Shown: positions 11,686 to 21,946 of the stretch, piece after piece
Layout: every line of letters starts with the position of its first letter
Position numbering within the stretch: the stretch's first letter is position 1
Assembly: GCA_963575745.1 (NCBI GenBank)
Contig: CAUYUJ010001470.1
Coordinates: 525,174-587,673 of the forward strand
Length of the DNA: 62,500 bases
From: Prorocentrum cordatum
Taxonomy: Eukaryota > Sar > Dinophyceae > Prorocentrales > Prorocentraceae
Reading direction: 5' to 3'
Translations under genes and position numbers: made by a program
The notes under the pieces: model-generated
What the model saw: only the letters and a program-made list of their open reading frames with translations
Told to the model about the DNA's origin: nothing
The model's database searches: none

Positions 11686-12535
11686 GGTCCCGCTGCGGCG
11701 CCTGGCGCAGGGTACGGCTCAGCTGGGAACCAGTTTACCTGGGGACCAGTTCAGTCTGGGGCCCAGTTTAGCTGGGGACCAATTCAACTGTTGTCCTGGG
11801 GCCATCGCGGACTGCCAGAAGCCCTAGAATGCGGGAACGCCCAAATCCTTCGAATCACCCGCTGATAATTATTATTTGCGCTTCGTGTGGCTCTCCTGGC
11901 CTCGGGGAGCTCTTTTGGCCCGCGCTTGGCCCTCTGGACTGCGTGGAAGACTCTTGGGTCGCTGGGGGCTGCGAGGAGCCTGAAAAAGGCCAGAACGCCC
12001 AAATCTTCAAAACAGATAAGAATTTCATTAATTTTGCTACTTGGGCCCTCCAAGAAAGGCTTTTGGGCCGTCTCGGTGCCACCTTGTGCCGTCTTGCGTT
12101 GTTTTGAAGCCACCTGGGTCCGTCTTGAGGCCATCTTGGAACCATCTGCGCAATGTTTCTGCGCTGTCGGGAGCCCCTTAGGCCGTTGTGGGGCCACCTT
12201 GGAGGCGTCTTGGGCCGTCATGGGCTGAAAGAAGCCCGAGAAGGTGAGAACGCTGAAATCCTGAAACACCACAAGGAAATAAACGAGTTTCGCTTCGTGT
12301 GCGCCACCAGGAACGCTTCTTGGAGGGAGGGCTCTTGGGCCGCACTGTGGGCCTTTTGGGCTGCCTTGAAGCCGTCATGGGCCGTCGTGGAGCTGTCTGG
12401 AGGGCATGCGGTCCGTCCAGGAAACATCTTGGCTCGTCTTGGACTCCCCTCAGGAGCCTTTTTGGAGCTCCTGGGGCCTCCCAGGGGTGCCCTGGGGAAG
12501 CCGCGGGGAAGCCTCGTGGGGAGGGGGAAATTCGT
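11686..12535. repeat. GC-rich minisatellite region (CTTGGGCCGTC type) with AT-rich islands
   Basis: The start (11725-11790) holds about four units of CAGTTTAGCTGGGGACC. From about 11880 it is an irregular minisatellite of TTGGGCCGTCTTGGGG-like units. It is interrupted at about 11832, 11997 and 12248 by AT-rich islands that each begin GAACGCC(C/T)AAATC or GAACGCTGAAATC. The same island type occurs reversed at about 48305-48350. Long frames on both strands are repeat artefacts. Confidence 0.7.
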
Positions 12536-13375
12536 GTGGCCCATGTGCCCCAAGGGGCGACGGCCCGGGGCCCCCAGGGCCAAGTACTGCGTACGTGAAA
12601 GATCAGATCACCACAGCAACAATCGTGGGCACTGCCGACGGAGCTTTCAACAACGTAAGGGGATGTGCCCGCCGCTCGCCCAATTTGCCGTGCCAAACGA
12701 AAGACAAGAAAGAAGCGCTACTACGGAATGGCTGTAACCGAAGGGGGCTGGCACTAGGCGCTGCCTGGTGGCCGCTGGCAGGGGCGGACTCGTCGGTCCA
12801 GTAGGCGGCGTGCAGGTCCAGCCTCGCAACGCTGCTCCGCCCCGCTCTCGCGAAGCCCCCTGCCAGTGCATCACCGCCCCGCTTGCGACAGGGACCTTTC
12901 GATGACGAGGCTTCTGAACACACCTGGGGAGCCGCGGGGCAAGCTTGTGCTAATCAGCTCGAGCCCTGAGAGCCCCGCGCATGGCATCGGTACGCAAGGG
13001 AACTGGAGCGATCGCCTCTTCCGCTCTCCCCGCCCTATTCGCTCTAGTTCGGCAATTCGAATTCCGCAATCATATAATAGGCAGTCGCACCCATCGGAAT
13101 CGCGCTGACCATCAGGTGCCTGGCAGGGAAACTCCGACAATGAAGCGTGTCTGGACGAGTCCCTGCAACCTTGCATCGCCCGGTGCTGGCCCCATGGCCC
13201 TCCGACCTTACATAACATTACAGCGAGAACATGATCCTCCTCCGTCTCCTCTTATCCGCCGATCTGGTGTGTGAGTTTTTAAAGCTGCAGCCTGAGCCTC
13301 AGCTTTGCTGAAAAGGTTGCAGGGGTTGCTCATGGAAAAGCGGAGGGCGGGGGGCGGGGGGACTGCAACTTTTTT
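12536..13375. other. No gene seen
   Basis: Moderately GC-rich, mostly unique sequence. Short overlapping frames on both strands show no domain or consistent coding signal. Confidence 0.35.
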
Positions 13376-13712
13376 CTGGGGCTGGGGCTGGGGCTGGGGC
13401 ACGGGCTGGGGCCGCCGGGGGCAGGGCTGGGGCTGGGGGCGGGGCCCGAGGCGGGGCCGAGGCGGGGGCTGAGACCCGGTCCGGGGCTGGGGCGGGGGCC
13501 CTGGCCGAAGTCGGGGCCGGGCGGGGCGGGGCTAGGGCCAGTGCCAGCACCAGGGCCAGGGCCGGGGCCAGGACTGGAGCCGGGGCGGAGGCCGTGGCTG
13601 GGGCCAGGGCCGATCCGGGGCGGGGTCGGGGCGGGGGCTGGGACCGGGGGCCAGGGCCAGGGCCAGGGCCGGTGCCTGAGCCAGGGCCGAAGCCCTGGCC
13701 GGGGCTGGGGCT
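13376..13712 (+). repeat. G-rich minisatellite (GGGGCTGGGGCC)
   Basis: About 335 bases of irregular GGGGCTGGGGC/GGGGCCGGGGC units. Dense G-runs on the plus strand would allow G-quadruplex structures. The Pro/Ala-rich minus-strand open frames are artefacts of the repeat. Confidence 0.85.
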
Positions 13713-13840
13713 CCCAAGCCCAAATCACTGACGAGCCAACACGTCAGGGAACTCGCCCGCCATCAAGCTCGACAGACGGACACGACGCAAACATTCCATT
13801 CAACACATAATGCCTAGGGCGACTGCCAACACCCTCCTTC

Positions 13841-13905
13841 CCATCCTCCTCCTCCTCCTCCTCCTTCTCTTTTTATCCGTCCTCCTCCTCCCTCCCCATC
13901 CCCCC
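13841..13905 (+). repeat. CTC microsatellite
   Basis: Short pyrimidine tract of CTC units, just downstream of the last RING-gene exon on the opposite strand. Confidence 0.8.
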
Positions 13906-13987
13906 TCAGTTCACAAACTATTAAACAGGACGCGTTCGCACGGAGCGTTCCAGATCGTCCCGGATAGGCGGCACAGGCCTGAGGCCT

Positions 13988-14167
13988 CTACAAGTATTTC
14001 TTGTTGTCGGAACCATCATCCAAGCCGATCTGTGGCAATGAACTCCAGCTCTCTTTGGAAATCCCCTCCTCCGTACCCTCCCTGCATGTAAAATGCTTCA
14101 AGCCATGATTCCATAAAGCAACAAACAGCCTGCACAAAGGGCACCGACGTGCTCGCCGGAGCCACTC
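13988..14167 (-). CDS. RING-H2 E3 ligase candidate, last exon (third RING segment and C terminus)
   Basis: After a CGAGCACAG acceptor the frame reads EWLRRARRCPLCR, the textbook end of a RING-H2 finger (last C-x2-C pair). About 45 further residues follow to a TAG stop at 13988. Joined in phase 0 to the exon at 21907-21946 it gives C-L-R-E-W-L-R-R-A-R-R-C, the ten-residue spacing normal between the second Cys of the FHxxC motif and CPLC. The intervening intron would be 7.7 kb and contains a copia element in the same orientation. A donor beginning GA is required, which is known in dinoflagellates. The RING fit is strong; the joining is inference. Confidence 0.6.
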   Translation of the reverse strand, partial: EWLRRARRCPLCRLFVALWNHGLKHFTCREGTEEGISKESWSSLPQIGLDDGSDNKKYL

Positions 14168-14245
14168 CTGTGCTCGGGGTGTTGGCTGTTGACAGGTAAT
14201 GCTTGCAACAGCGGGGCCTCTGCATTGAACAACTTCCGTCCTCAC

Positions 14246-14973
14246 TGAATCATGCCTGCTTCAGAATGTTCTGCCACAGAATCGCGCCTTGTACGTCTCT
14301 GGGTATGCACATGCCAGGGACGAACAGAACATCCGAGGAAGCGGGGGATAAAGTCATACAAAAACAACAAGCTGCTGACATGTTTGTGCGCTTTGGACTC
14401 CGCATGCGCCAACAATTTCCATTGAGGCGAAAAGGTGCCCACCTCTTAGATTTTCCGAATAATCCACCAATTCTCTGCGAACGTGATGCACGATTCCTGG
14501 ATACTTGAGCAATGCTCGAGCACAAACATAGCCGTGTTCAGCATGTGCACAGTGGCTGGCCACTGTCCATGTCAGCACCTATGATGTTAGCAGGGTGAGG
14601 GCCCGACCGTAGGTGAAAAGCAATGCCACTCGTCTGGACCTTGTGATACGAACAGAGTGTGACCCGACAAATCAGCTGAAAGGCAACAGCACTGAAAGAC
14701 CTTCCTCTTGTCATATTTTCGCTGAAAGTGTACAGTCTAGGCCCACTAGAATACCTGCCAAATACAATGGCGCAGGCCCATTCACTCGCTCACCAACTCG
14801 GGTAACTTTGAACGCACATGCACAGTTGTACAGGCATGCGTATATATATGTGTATGTATCTACACATACATACTGCATACATACATACTAGCACCATCGC
14901 GCGAGCTTCGAACGCGCTCAAGATCTAGCGCGAGCTGGGGGCGGTTACAAAAAACAAGTGCGGCCGTTGGATA
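14246..14973. other. Intron sequence of the RING-gene candidate, no other gene seen
   Basis: Lower GC, with a short (TA)/(ATAC) tract at about 14840-14890. Open frames on both strands have no recognisable motif. Confidence 0.35.
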
Positions 14974-15470
14974 GCGGGAGGAATCATAATCACCATCATC
15001 ACCATATTCTTCAACATCGTGGTCGCCATCAACATCAGCATTACCATAAACATCATGGGCATGATCATCATAATGATATGGTCATCGTCGCAGCCGTCGC
15101 CGCCGCCGTCGCCAGGATGATCCTGGAGGTGCCTTCGGGAACATCTGGGCGACTGCTCTTGACAGAGAGGGGATTCCGACGACCGCGCGCCTCATCGTCG
15201 TCTTATCATGCTTATGTCGATCATGATCAGCATCGTCATCATCATTTTCATCTTCAATACCATCACAATCACAGTCGACGTCATCATCATCACCATCGAA
15301 AACATCATCACCACCGTCACGCTAGTCGTTCACGCCATCTCCGTCGTCATCATCATCCTCACAATTATCGTCATCATCAGCATCATCCTCGTTCCCACCC
15401 GAATCATCATCCTCACTATCACAATCGCAATCACCATCACCATCCTCGTCATCATCATCCCCATCGCGCA
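14974..15470 (+). repeat. CAT/ATC trinucleotide repeat region
   Basis: Imperfect ATC/CAT repeats (His-rich or Ile-rich in plus frames, Asp-rich in minus frames). A non-repeat segment lies at about 15090-15190. The repeat directly abuts the truncated copia reverse transcriptase at about 15463, as if repeat expansion or a rearrangement had removed the rest of the element. Confidence 0.8.
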
Positions 15471-16160
15471 GGCTGCTGTGGTCGTCCTGCCAGATGGCCG
15501 ACGCATCTTGCGTGCCATACATTGAGCGCTGCAAGAGCGCACAATATCCCTCCTGTTGGTCTCCCTCTGGGAGAGACACGTAAACCTCCCGCTTTGCAAC
15601 CCCGTAAAAGTGCGCGCGGGAAATGTCGAACAGTTACAGCTTCAGGTTAATCCTCCACCCCTTGCTCACCTTCAGTGTGGGCAGCATAGAGCGCAACATC
15701 TTCAATGACTCAATCGGGGGCACCGAACTGAACAGCTCGTGGTCTGGCAGTGCTCTCTTCCCGTTCTTCCTGATCTCTCGAACGGCAAGCCTGCTACGAT
15801 GCTTTTCGTTGGCGTCGTCTCCTTTGTTCGTGTCAACCCATGTCAAGGAGATCGGGCCTTTGCCCGTTCGGTCCCAACGCTGCCTGATGGGGACCTTGAC
15901 GTAAACCTTCTGTTTTCTGATCCACTCTATTCGGTCTCCCTGGCTTCTCTCGCCTTTTCGGGCTTCAGCTCTGCCCTGGTGATATCGTCGAAGTATGCCC
16001 CGGGTTCCTCGTCTATCTCTGCTCCTTCCTCTGGCACGGGCCCGGCGCCCGAAGCCTGCCCAAAAGAGCATACTTCGCCCTTCTCCTCGGCAGCATGTAA
16101 CGCAGCGCTGAGGTTGGCGACCTGGGTTGCCCGAGGTTTCTGGCCAGTCTCAACCAAACC
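15463..16160 (-). pseudogene. Copia reverse transcriptase, N-terminal half, broken
   Basis: One frame (15634-16071) reads VYVKVPIRQRW, then GPISLTWVDTNKGDD and KMLRSML-like sequence, the start of the copia RT (RVT_2) domain. It hits TAA at 15636-15634. The same frame continues beyond with LFDISRAHFYG (motif A; D is the catalytic aspartate), VYVSLPEGD, RSMYGTQDASAIWQDD, and then dissolves into the Asp-rich repeat. The second catalytic motif (YxDD) is absent, so it could not be active. The WVDTNKGD string matches my memory of dinoflagellate copia elements. Confidence 0.85.
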
Positions 16161-17542
16161 AGCCTACCGTCGACCTCGTCTACGCGCCTGTGCCAGGTTA
16201 CACCCGGCCTCCTCCGAGACTCTTCCCGGATGCTCTCGGCCAGGTGGCCGCAATCAGTAACCCAGGCAATATTCTTTCGCGTGTAGGAGCCCTCGGCTCG
16301 ACCCCGAATGCGCCAACGGCACTTCGGCCCTTCACTTTGGATACCGCCCAATCTCTGGAACTCCTGCTCTGCTCAGCCGGGCATGCCGGTTGGTCTCCCC
16401 AGCAGGTAGCGCCTTCCCTGGCCACGCCTTTCAAGACACGAGTCAACCGCCGCCCTCATGGCGCCGTATGGATCCTCCTCCTTCACCGCCGCCTGAAGCT
16501 CAATCACATGCCGTTGGTTGGACAAATCCCACACTTTGGCTTTGCTCTCCTTCTGGAGAGCGTCGCAGACGGCAGAGTCCAGCGCGAAACCTGGCTTCAC
16601 ACCGACAATGCCTGCCTGAACGTCGTTGCCGTTCACAGACGCGGAAGGAGGATTGACGATGCCAGCAGCATCAAAGCTGCCGTGTCCCAGACTACTCAGG
16701 ACAACACACATGTCAGAGACATCAATTCAGCTGACGCTCAAACTCGCTATGTGGCACGCCTCGGCCACCGCCTCTTCCAGACTGCACGATCCACCAACTT
16801 CCAAGGCCTGTCCCATGTCGACGCCGCGATAGGACTCGTTCCGGCTTGGTCCTGCTGAGCCTGAAGAGCCTCCTTCTTGCGCGGGGCTTTATGGTGGCGC
16901 AACAGCCCCTGGCGAAACACCTGGGGCCGCTGCCTCGCCAGCTGCGTTGGCCGCGTCTACGGCCATTGGCGCTTCCGGCGCCTGTTCTTCCTTTTCTCCT
17001 CCTTCCCTCTCTTTTCCTTCCTCCTAGGACTTCCTCCTCTACGGCCATCGGCGCTCCTGACGCCTCGTTGGCCGCTACTTCCCCTTCTAGGGGACTGGGC
17101 CTCGCCTCTACAACGGGTTCAGAAGCCTCTTCGGACCTCTTCCTCTTCTTCTTCTCCTCAACGCGCTGTCTCCCCGCAGCCGTCTTCGTCAGCTCCTCCT
17201 GGATCCGGGCGCGACAATCGATCGAACGGGCCTGCTGGTGCATGCCTGTCGCCAAGGACGTGCGCCCCTTGCAGCCCGGCCTCATGCGGAACTTGTCGAT
17301 ATCTGCGCGCTTAACGTACAAAGCTTTGGCCTCGTCTTTGAGTGCCGTAGGGGCCGGTGGAGCTGCGACGGCGGGCGCCGCAGCGGCTGGCACCTCGATG
17401 GGCGTGGGCGCTGCCATGAGCTCGCGCTGCTTTGGCCGCGCGTTCCACGGCGGCCCCTTCAACTTGGACAGCGCTATGTTGTCCCACCAGTCAGGCTCCG
17501 GCTTCCTGTGGATATTTGTTCCCTTCGCGACTCCCTCTTCGG
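16161..17542 (-). pseudogene. Copia connection region between integrase and reverse transcriptase
   Basis: The frame 16722-17780 contains WWDNIALSKLKGPPWNARPK, an Ala/Pro-rich linker, then ALYVKRADIDKF, a partly lost cysteine segment (RPGCKGR) and DCRARIQEEL, followed by a charged Lys/Glu/Arg-rich stretch. Dinoflagellate copia polyproteins, as I recall them, have a similar cysteine/histidine segment here. Lower down (16013-16711) the frame shifts repeatedly and carries charged, low-complexity sequence. No enzyme domain is seen in this part. Confidence 0.6.
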
Positions 17543-18300
17543 TCATGGCCATAACATCGGCATTCCTGCCGTGCGTGCCAACGTAGCTACCGACAGCGAC
17601 CTTCGACTCGAAATCGTGCTTGCGACTGCTGGTCTTCGCCGGTCTGAAAAAAACAAGCGCTCCCCAAACAGTACTTGGGGACGTCGCCACCTCTTGTCGG
17701 TGGCCCGCTCGTAGGGGGTCTTCCCGTCCGCACCTACGCGGAATCGCGACATCAAGAGAGCCGCGTGTCTCGGTGTCCAAGCGAGCACAGGATCTGTGTC
17801 CTTCAGCTTCACTTTCAGTTTATCTTCGGTGCTATTCTTCAGGACACGGATTGTGCATTTCAGCTCGCGCACCATGACCTCTATCTCACCACTTGCTTGG
17901 TGATCGCGTGTGGGGGCCTCCTGCATGACGACTTCTACGTCCGTCAGCTGCTCCTGGGCTTCGGTCTTTAGGGCAAGCATGGCCGCTTCATCATCAGACT
18001 TCAAGATGATGCGTTTGTACCCAGTCTCGCGGATCGCGTCCGCCAAGAACTTGATCGCGACGGGATCGTCGCCATTCTTTTCCACCGCCGTGCACCGAGG
18101 ACGTTTTGTCTTCTTGTCCTTGACTGCCAACATTGGCATTGTGCCCTCATCAGTCTGCCCCATGAACATGTGGTCCAATACGACAGGAGTGGCAGCGTTT
18201 TCCGGCTCCTCAGGAGCTCGCCGGTGAGGGTTGTCCACCGCCCGGGAAGACGCGCAATGATGGCGCCAGTTCGGTGCGCCACGTGCCCGGCAGCCTCGTG
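17543..18300 (-). pseudogene. Copia integrase, frame-shifted
   Basis: In the frame 17543-18238 the catalytic triad can be placed: D in VVLDHMFM (near 18175), D in LKSDDEAAML (near 17995) and E in QASGEIEVMV (near 17880), with about 37 residues between the last two. The later GKTPYERATDKRW and VLFGERLFF are typical of the C-terminal half. Just before it, WRHHCASSRAVDNPHRR corresponds to the zinc-binding pre-integrase (HHCC) segment, but the usual Trp-Cys is Trp-Arg. A frameshift at about 18250-18280 separates this from the upstream frame (EEHEAAGHVAHR). Confidence 0.8.
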
Positions 18301-18682
18301 TTCCTCTCTTTCCCTTTCGGTTGGCGCCGCCGGCCCTTGAGGCACGTCGGCGCTCCGTTGTTCTTCTCCTACTTCCTCCTTCTCCTCCTCCGGCCTTGCC
18401 TCTTGGAGTGTCGGCCGTTTCTCGACGCCGGGCCCTCGGGCCCAGCGCTCTTCTAGCGGGTTGATGGGCTGGTCCTGCTCAGTGTTTGGTGGTGTTTCTA
18501 GGTAGTTGTCGAAAACGAACGCGCCCTTCTCTATGCAGATTGGAACAAGCTCCTCCTCGCAATGCCTCTTTCTAAACTTTTCAAAAAACTGGCGCAGGTC
18601 GACAGCGAACTTGCGTCTGCGAGGAATTGCGTAACCGCCGTCCTTGCCTAGCCACGCGTCGCTGTGCTCACGCATCTTTACA

Positions 18683-18930
18683 TCAGAAACAAAGACTTTG
18701 TGAACGTCGGCGATGCGATTCCAGGCGGCGCGGATTGAGGTTCGCATCCGCGCCGTGCACCTTCCAGCCGCCTTCGTCGCTGATCTCCTCGGCGCTAGCT
18801 GTCTTGTGTTTTCTGACGTTCGGGTCGCTCTTGGGATAGCTTGTCGCGAAATCATTCGGGAAAACCGTGATGGCCACCCCGGCGTCAAAATTTATCTCGT
18901 GACGCTCCATCTTCACACTGCAATGCGGAA
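18683..18930 (-). pseudogene. Copia aspartic protease remnant, active site DAG
   Basis: The frame 18683-18916 reads INFDAGVAITVFPNDF, which fits the beginning of a retroviral-type aspartic protease. The active-site triplet should be D-[ST]-G; here it is D-A-G, a loss expected to impair the enzyme. Further down, KHKTASAEEISDEGGWKVHG fits the flap region. It lies between gag and integrase, as expected for copia. Confidence 0.6.
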
Positions 18931-21227
18931 CCTCTCCTTTCCACTCGTGCTTCTTTGGGGCGCCAGGGCTCAGGTAACGCAGACTCTGCCCCTCCGCTTC
19001 TTCCTCCTTCCCTCTCCTCGTCCCCCGCGATGAGGGCCCCGAAGGCAGGGGCGATGATGGAGTGAGGTGATGGTGATAAAGAGGATGGCTTTTCGCGCCT
19101 GCGGTCCTGTCCTCCGAAAAGCAGAGGGTAGTTCAGCGCCGCTGCGCTGTCGGTCCAGCTTCTCCTTCGCCTTCTGGTAGAATGCCTCCTCGGCCTCGTT
19201 CGGGTCCTCCTGCCGGAAGGACTGCAGCTCCTTCCTGGAGAGCGGCCCGTAGAACTTGACGTCCTCCTTCTTCAGCGCGACGTCCGACTTGTCCACCTTG
19301 CGGCTGGCAGTGCCTGCCCCCGTCAGGTCGCCGCCGTGCACGCGCAGGTTGCCGTCGACGGCCGCAGCGACGACCTCGCCGTCCATGCCGTCTACCACCT
19401 GGTCGGTCGTCAGGCACTCCTCCCTGACCGCTGTGGAATCGAACTCCGCGCGCCACTTGCCCTCGAGCCGTTTCCTCTCGGCCGCGCGCTCCGCCGCGCC
19501 CTTCTTCCTGTGCTCGGCAGCCCACCTGCGTTTCTTCTCGTGGTACCACGACTGGTGGTGCGGCGCGCCCTTCTCGCAGGCCTTGCGGTGCATGACGTCG
19601 TGGTGGCTCTGATGCAGTCTCGGATCCTTCGAACTCTCTGGCTGCTCGCGGCGCTGCTGGCGCCGCTGGTCGTCGTCCGCCCTCGCCATAGCCTTCATCG
19701 AGTCGCGCTTCTGCTCGATCTCGGCCTTCTCCAGCAAGAGCTCCTGCATCGTGGCCTCGTCCTCGGCCATCTCCATCTCCGCGCTGATCATGCGAAATCT
19801 GTCCGAATACGCACTGCGAAGGGAAAGCTCCACGTCTCGGTGCGTCCGGATCGAGCTCGCCGCGGAGATGCTTCTCTGCAACCCCGCTGTGGCACCGTCG
19901 CCTGGCTTCAGCCCCCCTGCCTGCCGACCCACGCCAGGCGAAGCACTTGGTGCGGGTTCCTCGGGGCCGCCAGCACGGCACTCGTCCAGCGGGCTCAGGG
20001 AGAGGTAGCTCTGGTCGGCTGCCTCCTCCTCGGGCTCCTTCTCTTCCAGGGAGCGGACGGGCTTGCCGCCGTTGCTTTCGCCGCCGCCCTTGCCGTTGCC
20101 GCCGCCCTTGGGGCCCTTCGGCCCAGCCTTGGGCTTGGCTGTGGCGTCCGGCCGGTGCGTGCCCCCTGCGGGGCGCCAGCAGTCCTTCTGCTTGCGGCCC
20201 TTCTTTCCGCAGTTGTCGCAAAGGCCCTGGTAGCCCGTCTGGGCGGGCATCCGGTCGTCCTTGCCCTTGCCGTGGCCTTTGGCTCCTTTCGGTGCGCCCT
20301 TTGGCCTGCCCTTGACAAAGCTTCCGGCATCCATGTCGTCTGGGTTCCTGTTGCCACTGTGGTCGACTACCTTCAGCCTCGTTCCTGTGCGGGCTTCGAG
20401 GTAAGTGCCAATCCCCTCCATGGCTTTGGCGAACGTATCGAAACGATCGCTGTTGAGAAGCGTGTGTTTCTCGAGCTCTTTAGGCACCAAGCCCTCTAAA
20501 ACAGAGATCTTGATGTCATCTGGGATGGAACTCCGCTCGCCGTTCCTATCCTTTCGTCGCTCCTACATGCGGACGCTGTCGGTCCACTTCTCAATGGCCC
20601 CGGACAGCTCTCATCCAACGTCATCCGGGACGGATTGAGGATGTGCTCCAGCAGAATCTTCTTCCTGCCGCTGGTGGAAGGGTCGTAGCGCCTGTTCAAG
20701 AGTCTCCAGGCTTCAAGCCCGTTGCCTCGACCACAGTTGCTCACTATGTCGAACGGCTCCTTTTCGCAAAGCTGCTGCAGAACCATGTGCACTTGAGCCT
20801 CCTTGTTCCGAAGGTCCGGTACGAACTCGGGATTCTGCCGGTCCCCGTAAGCCACGGTGACGTCGGCCTCGTCGATCTGTCCTCCGTGCTCTTGGGCCCA
20901 CTCCAACACAGGCTCCAAGTCAGGGAACGTGCTGGTGATGAAATTATCGACTTTCACCTTCCAAGGTAAAAACTTCTCTTCCGTTCCATCGAAGCCAACA
21001 GGTCGTCCTATTCCCTTGGTGTCCACAAGCTGGACCCTGTCCCTGTTCTTTAGGTTCTGGAGAAACTCTGCTTGCTGAGCCGCCAAGTGGCCCAGTGACT
21101 GCTGTTGCACTTGAATCAACTGGTTCTCGAGCGCCCGCTCTAGCGCCTGCGAGTCCTGACGATACTGCTGGAACTGGCCGTTCAGCTCCTGCAGCTGCTG
21201 CTGCAACTATTGTACCGCTTGCTCCAT
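18931..21227 (-). pseudogene. Copia gag with zinc knuckle, two stops and a frameshift
   Basis: The likely start is the ATG at 21227-21225 (MEQAVQ), followed at once by TAG (21209-21207) where the surrounding CAG-rich codons suggest Gln. A coiled-coil Gln-rich N terminus and the gag core (VGFDGTEEKFLPWKVKVDNF, EAWRLLNRRYDPSTSGRKK) follow. A 2-base AG duplication near 20608-20611 shifts the frame, and a TAG at 20565-20563 sits where Tyr is usual. The second frame (18970-20490) contains CDNCGKKGRKQKDC (about 20180-20225), a CCHC knuckle whose His is Arg. A charged tail follows. Confidence 0.8.
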
Positions 21228-21260
21228 GGCAGGCGATGCTAGCGATTGTGCTCAACGCAC

Positions 21261-21274
21261 GCTCCGCAATACCA
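21261..21274 (-). promoter_or_regulatory. Possible primer-binding site of the copia element
   Basis: Minus-strand TGGTATTGCGGAGC resembles the TGGTATCAGAGC primer site (initiator-Met tRNA) of many copia elements. It is preceded by CCATCA, compatible with an LTR ending in CA. This is a resemblance only, because no second LTR is available for comparison. Confidence 0.4.
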
Positions 21275-21906
21275 TGATGGGAACTTTTCTAGCTACGCCT
21301 GCTAAGCCCCAGATGGCTATGGTACACGTGCGAATCCACTGACCCTTTCGGGGTAGGAAACATAAGACAAATCAGTTCACAGTGCTATACACAAGGGTAT
21401 GCGAACAATGATGGGGGAGAATAGCAACGACAGATCTGTAGAGAATGGCGGCCCGACCCAATGAAGCCTAACGATGAATAGGTATCTCTGGAGATCCTGG
21501 ATCGACAAATAGTGACGCCTCTACCTCCACCGCCTTCCGCCAGCAGGCCCACTGTCGATTTGCTTCTGCTGGCTTCCGCCGAGGGTGGGCCTCGCAGAAG
21601 GCGAAGCTCTGCCTGGAGCGCCCTACAAGATTCTGGACGCCACTTCCACCTCCCACGATTGTGGCAGGGTGTGCGCGGTCCTAACCTCGAGCGGCATGTG
21701 CGGCCACGCTCTCGAATATCTGCGAGGGCGCCCCTCTCGTCACCTCGACCTCCCTCCGCCGAGTCCGGGACGCAGATCGCATCGAGGTGGCACCATGGAC
21801 GAATGCTCCGAACAATGCGCTCACTCTCTCTCTCTCTCTCTTCCTCCTCCTCCCGCCCTCCCGCACCATTGGGCAACAACTGGCGTCTGCGCAGGCTTGG
21901 TCTGTC

Positions 21907-21946
21907 CCGCAGGCACCGCTCGTGGAACAAGTGCCCGCAGAGCAAC
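21907..21946 (-). CDS. RING-H2 E3 ligase candidate, exon with second RING segment
   Basis: A strong acceptor (pyrimidine-rich run ending CTCCCGCCAG) is followed by a 40-base exon reading LLCGHLFHERCLR. C-G-H-x2-H-x2-C is the diagnostic middle of a RING-H2 finger. In this frame the next bases are GACAG, a GA-type donor. Phase: one base completes the codon left open by the exon at 26249-26304, and it ends on a codon boundary matching the last exon at 14167. The exon is very short, but the motif is exact. Confidence 0.6.

Larger units (their letters stand above)
15463..21275 (-). mobile_element. Ty1/copia-type LTR retrotransposon, decayed and 3'-truncated
   Basis: Order on the minus strand is putative PBS, gag, protease, integrase, connection region, start of reverse transcriptase: the copia order (integrase before RT). 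It has at least three in-frame stops and several frameshifts, so it is dead. The RT breaks off in an ATC repeat at about 15463 before the YxDD motif, and RNase H and the 3' LTR are missing. A 5' LTR is expected above 21275 but I could not define it, because its partner is missing. It lies in the same orientation as, and within the last intron of, the RING-gene candidate. Confidence 0.85.

Noticed and set aside
14958-15650. 230-codon His-rich open frame
   Set aside because: It is the translation of CAT/ATC repeats and, at its end, the antisense of the copia reverse transcriptase.
18970-20499. Long plus-strand frame 19336-20499 (387 codons)
   Set aside because: It is the antisense of copia gag, which has a zinc knuckle and a gag core on the other strand.
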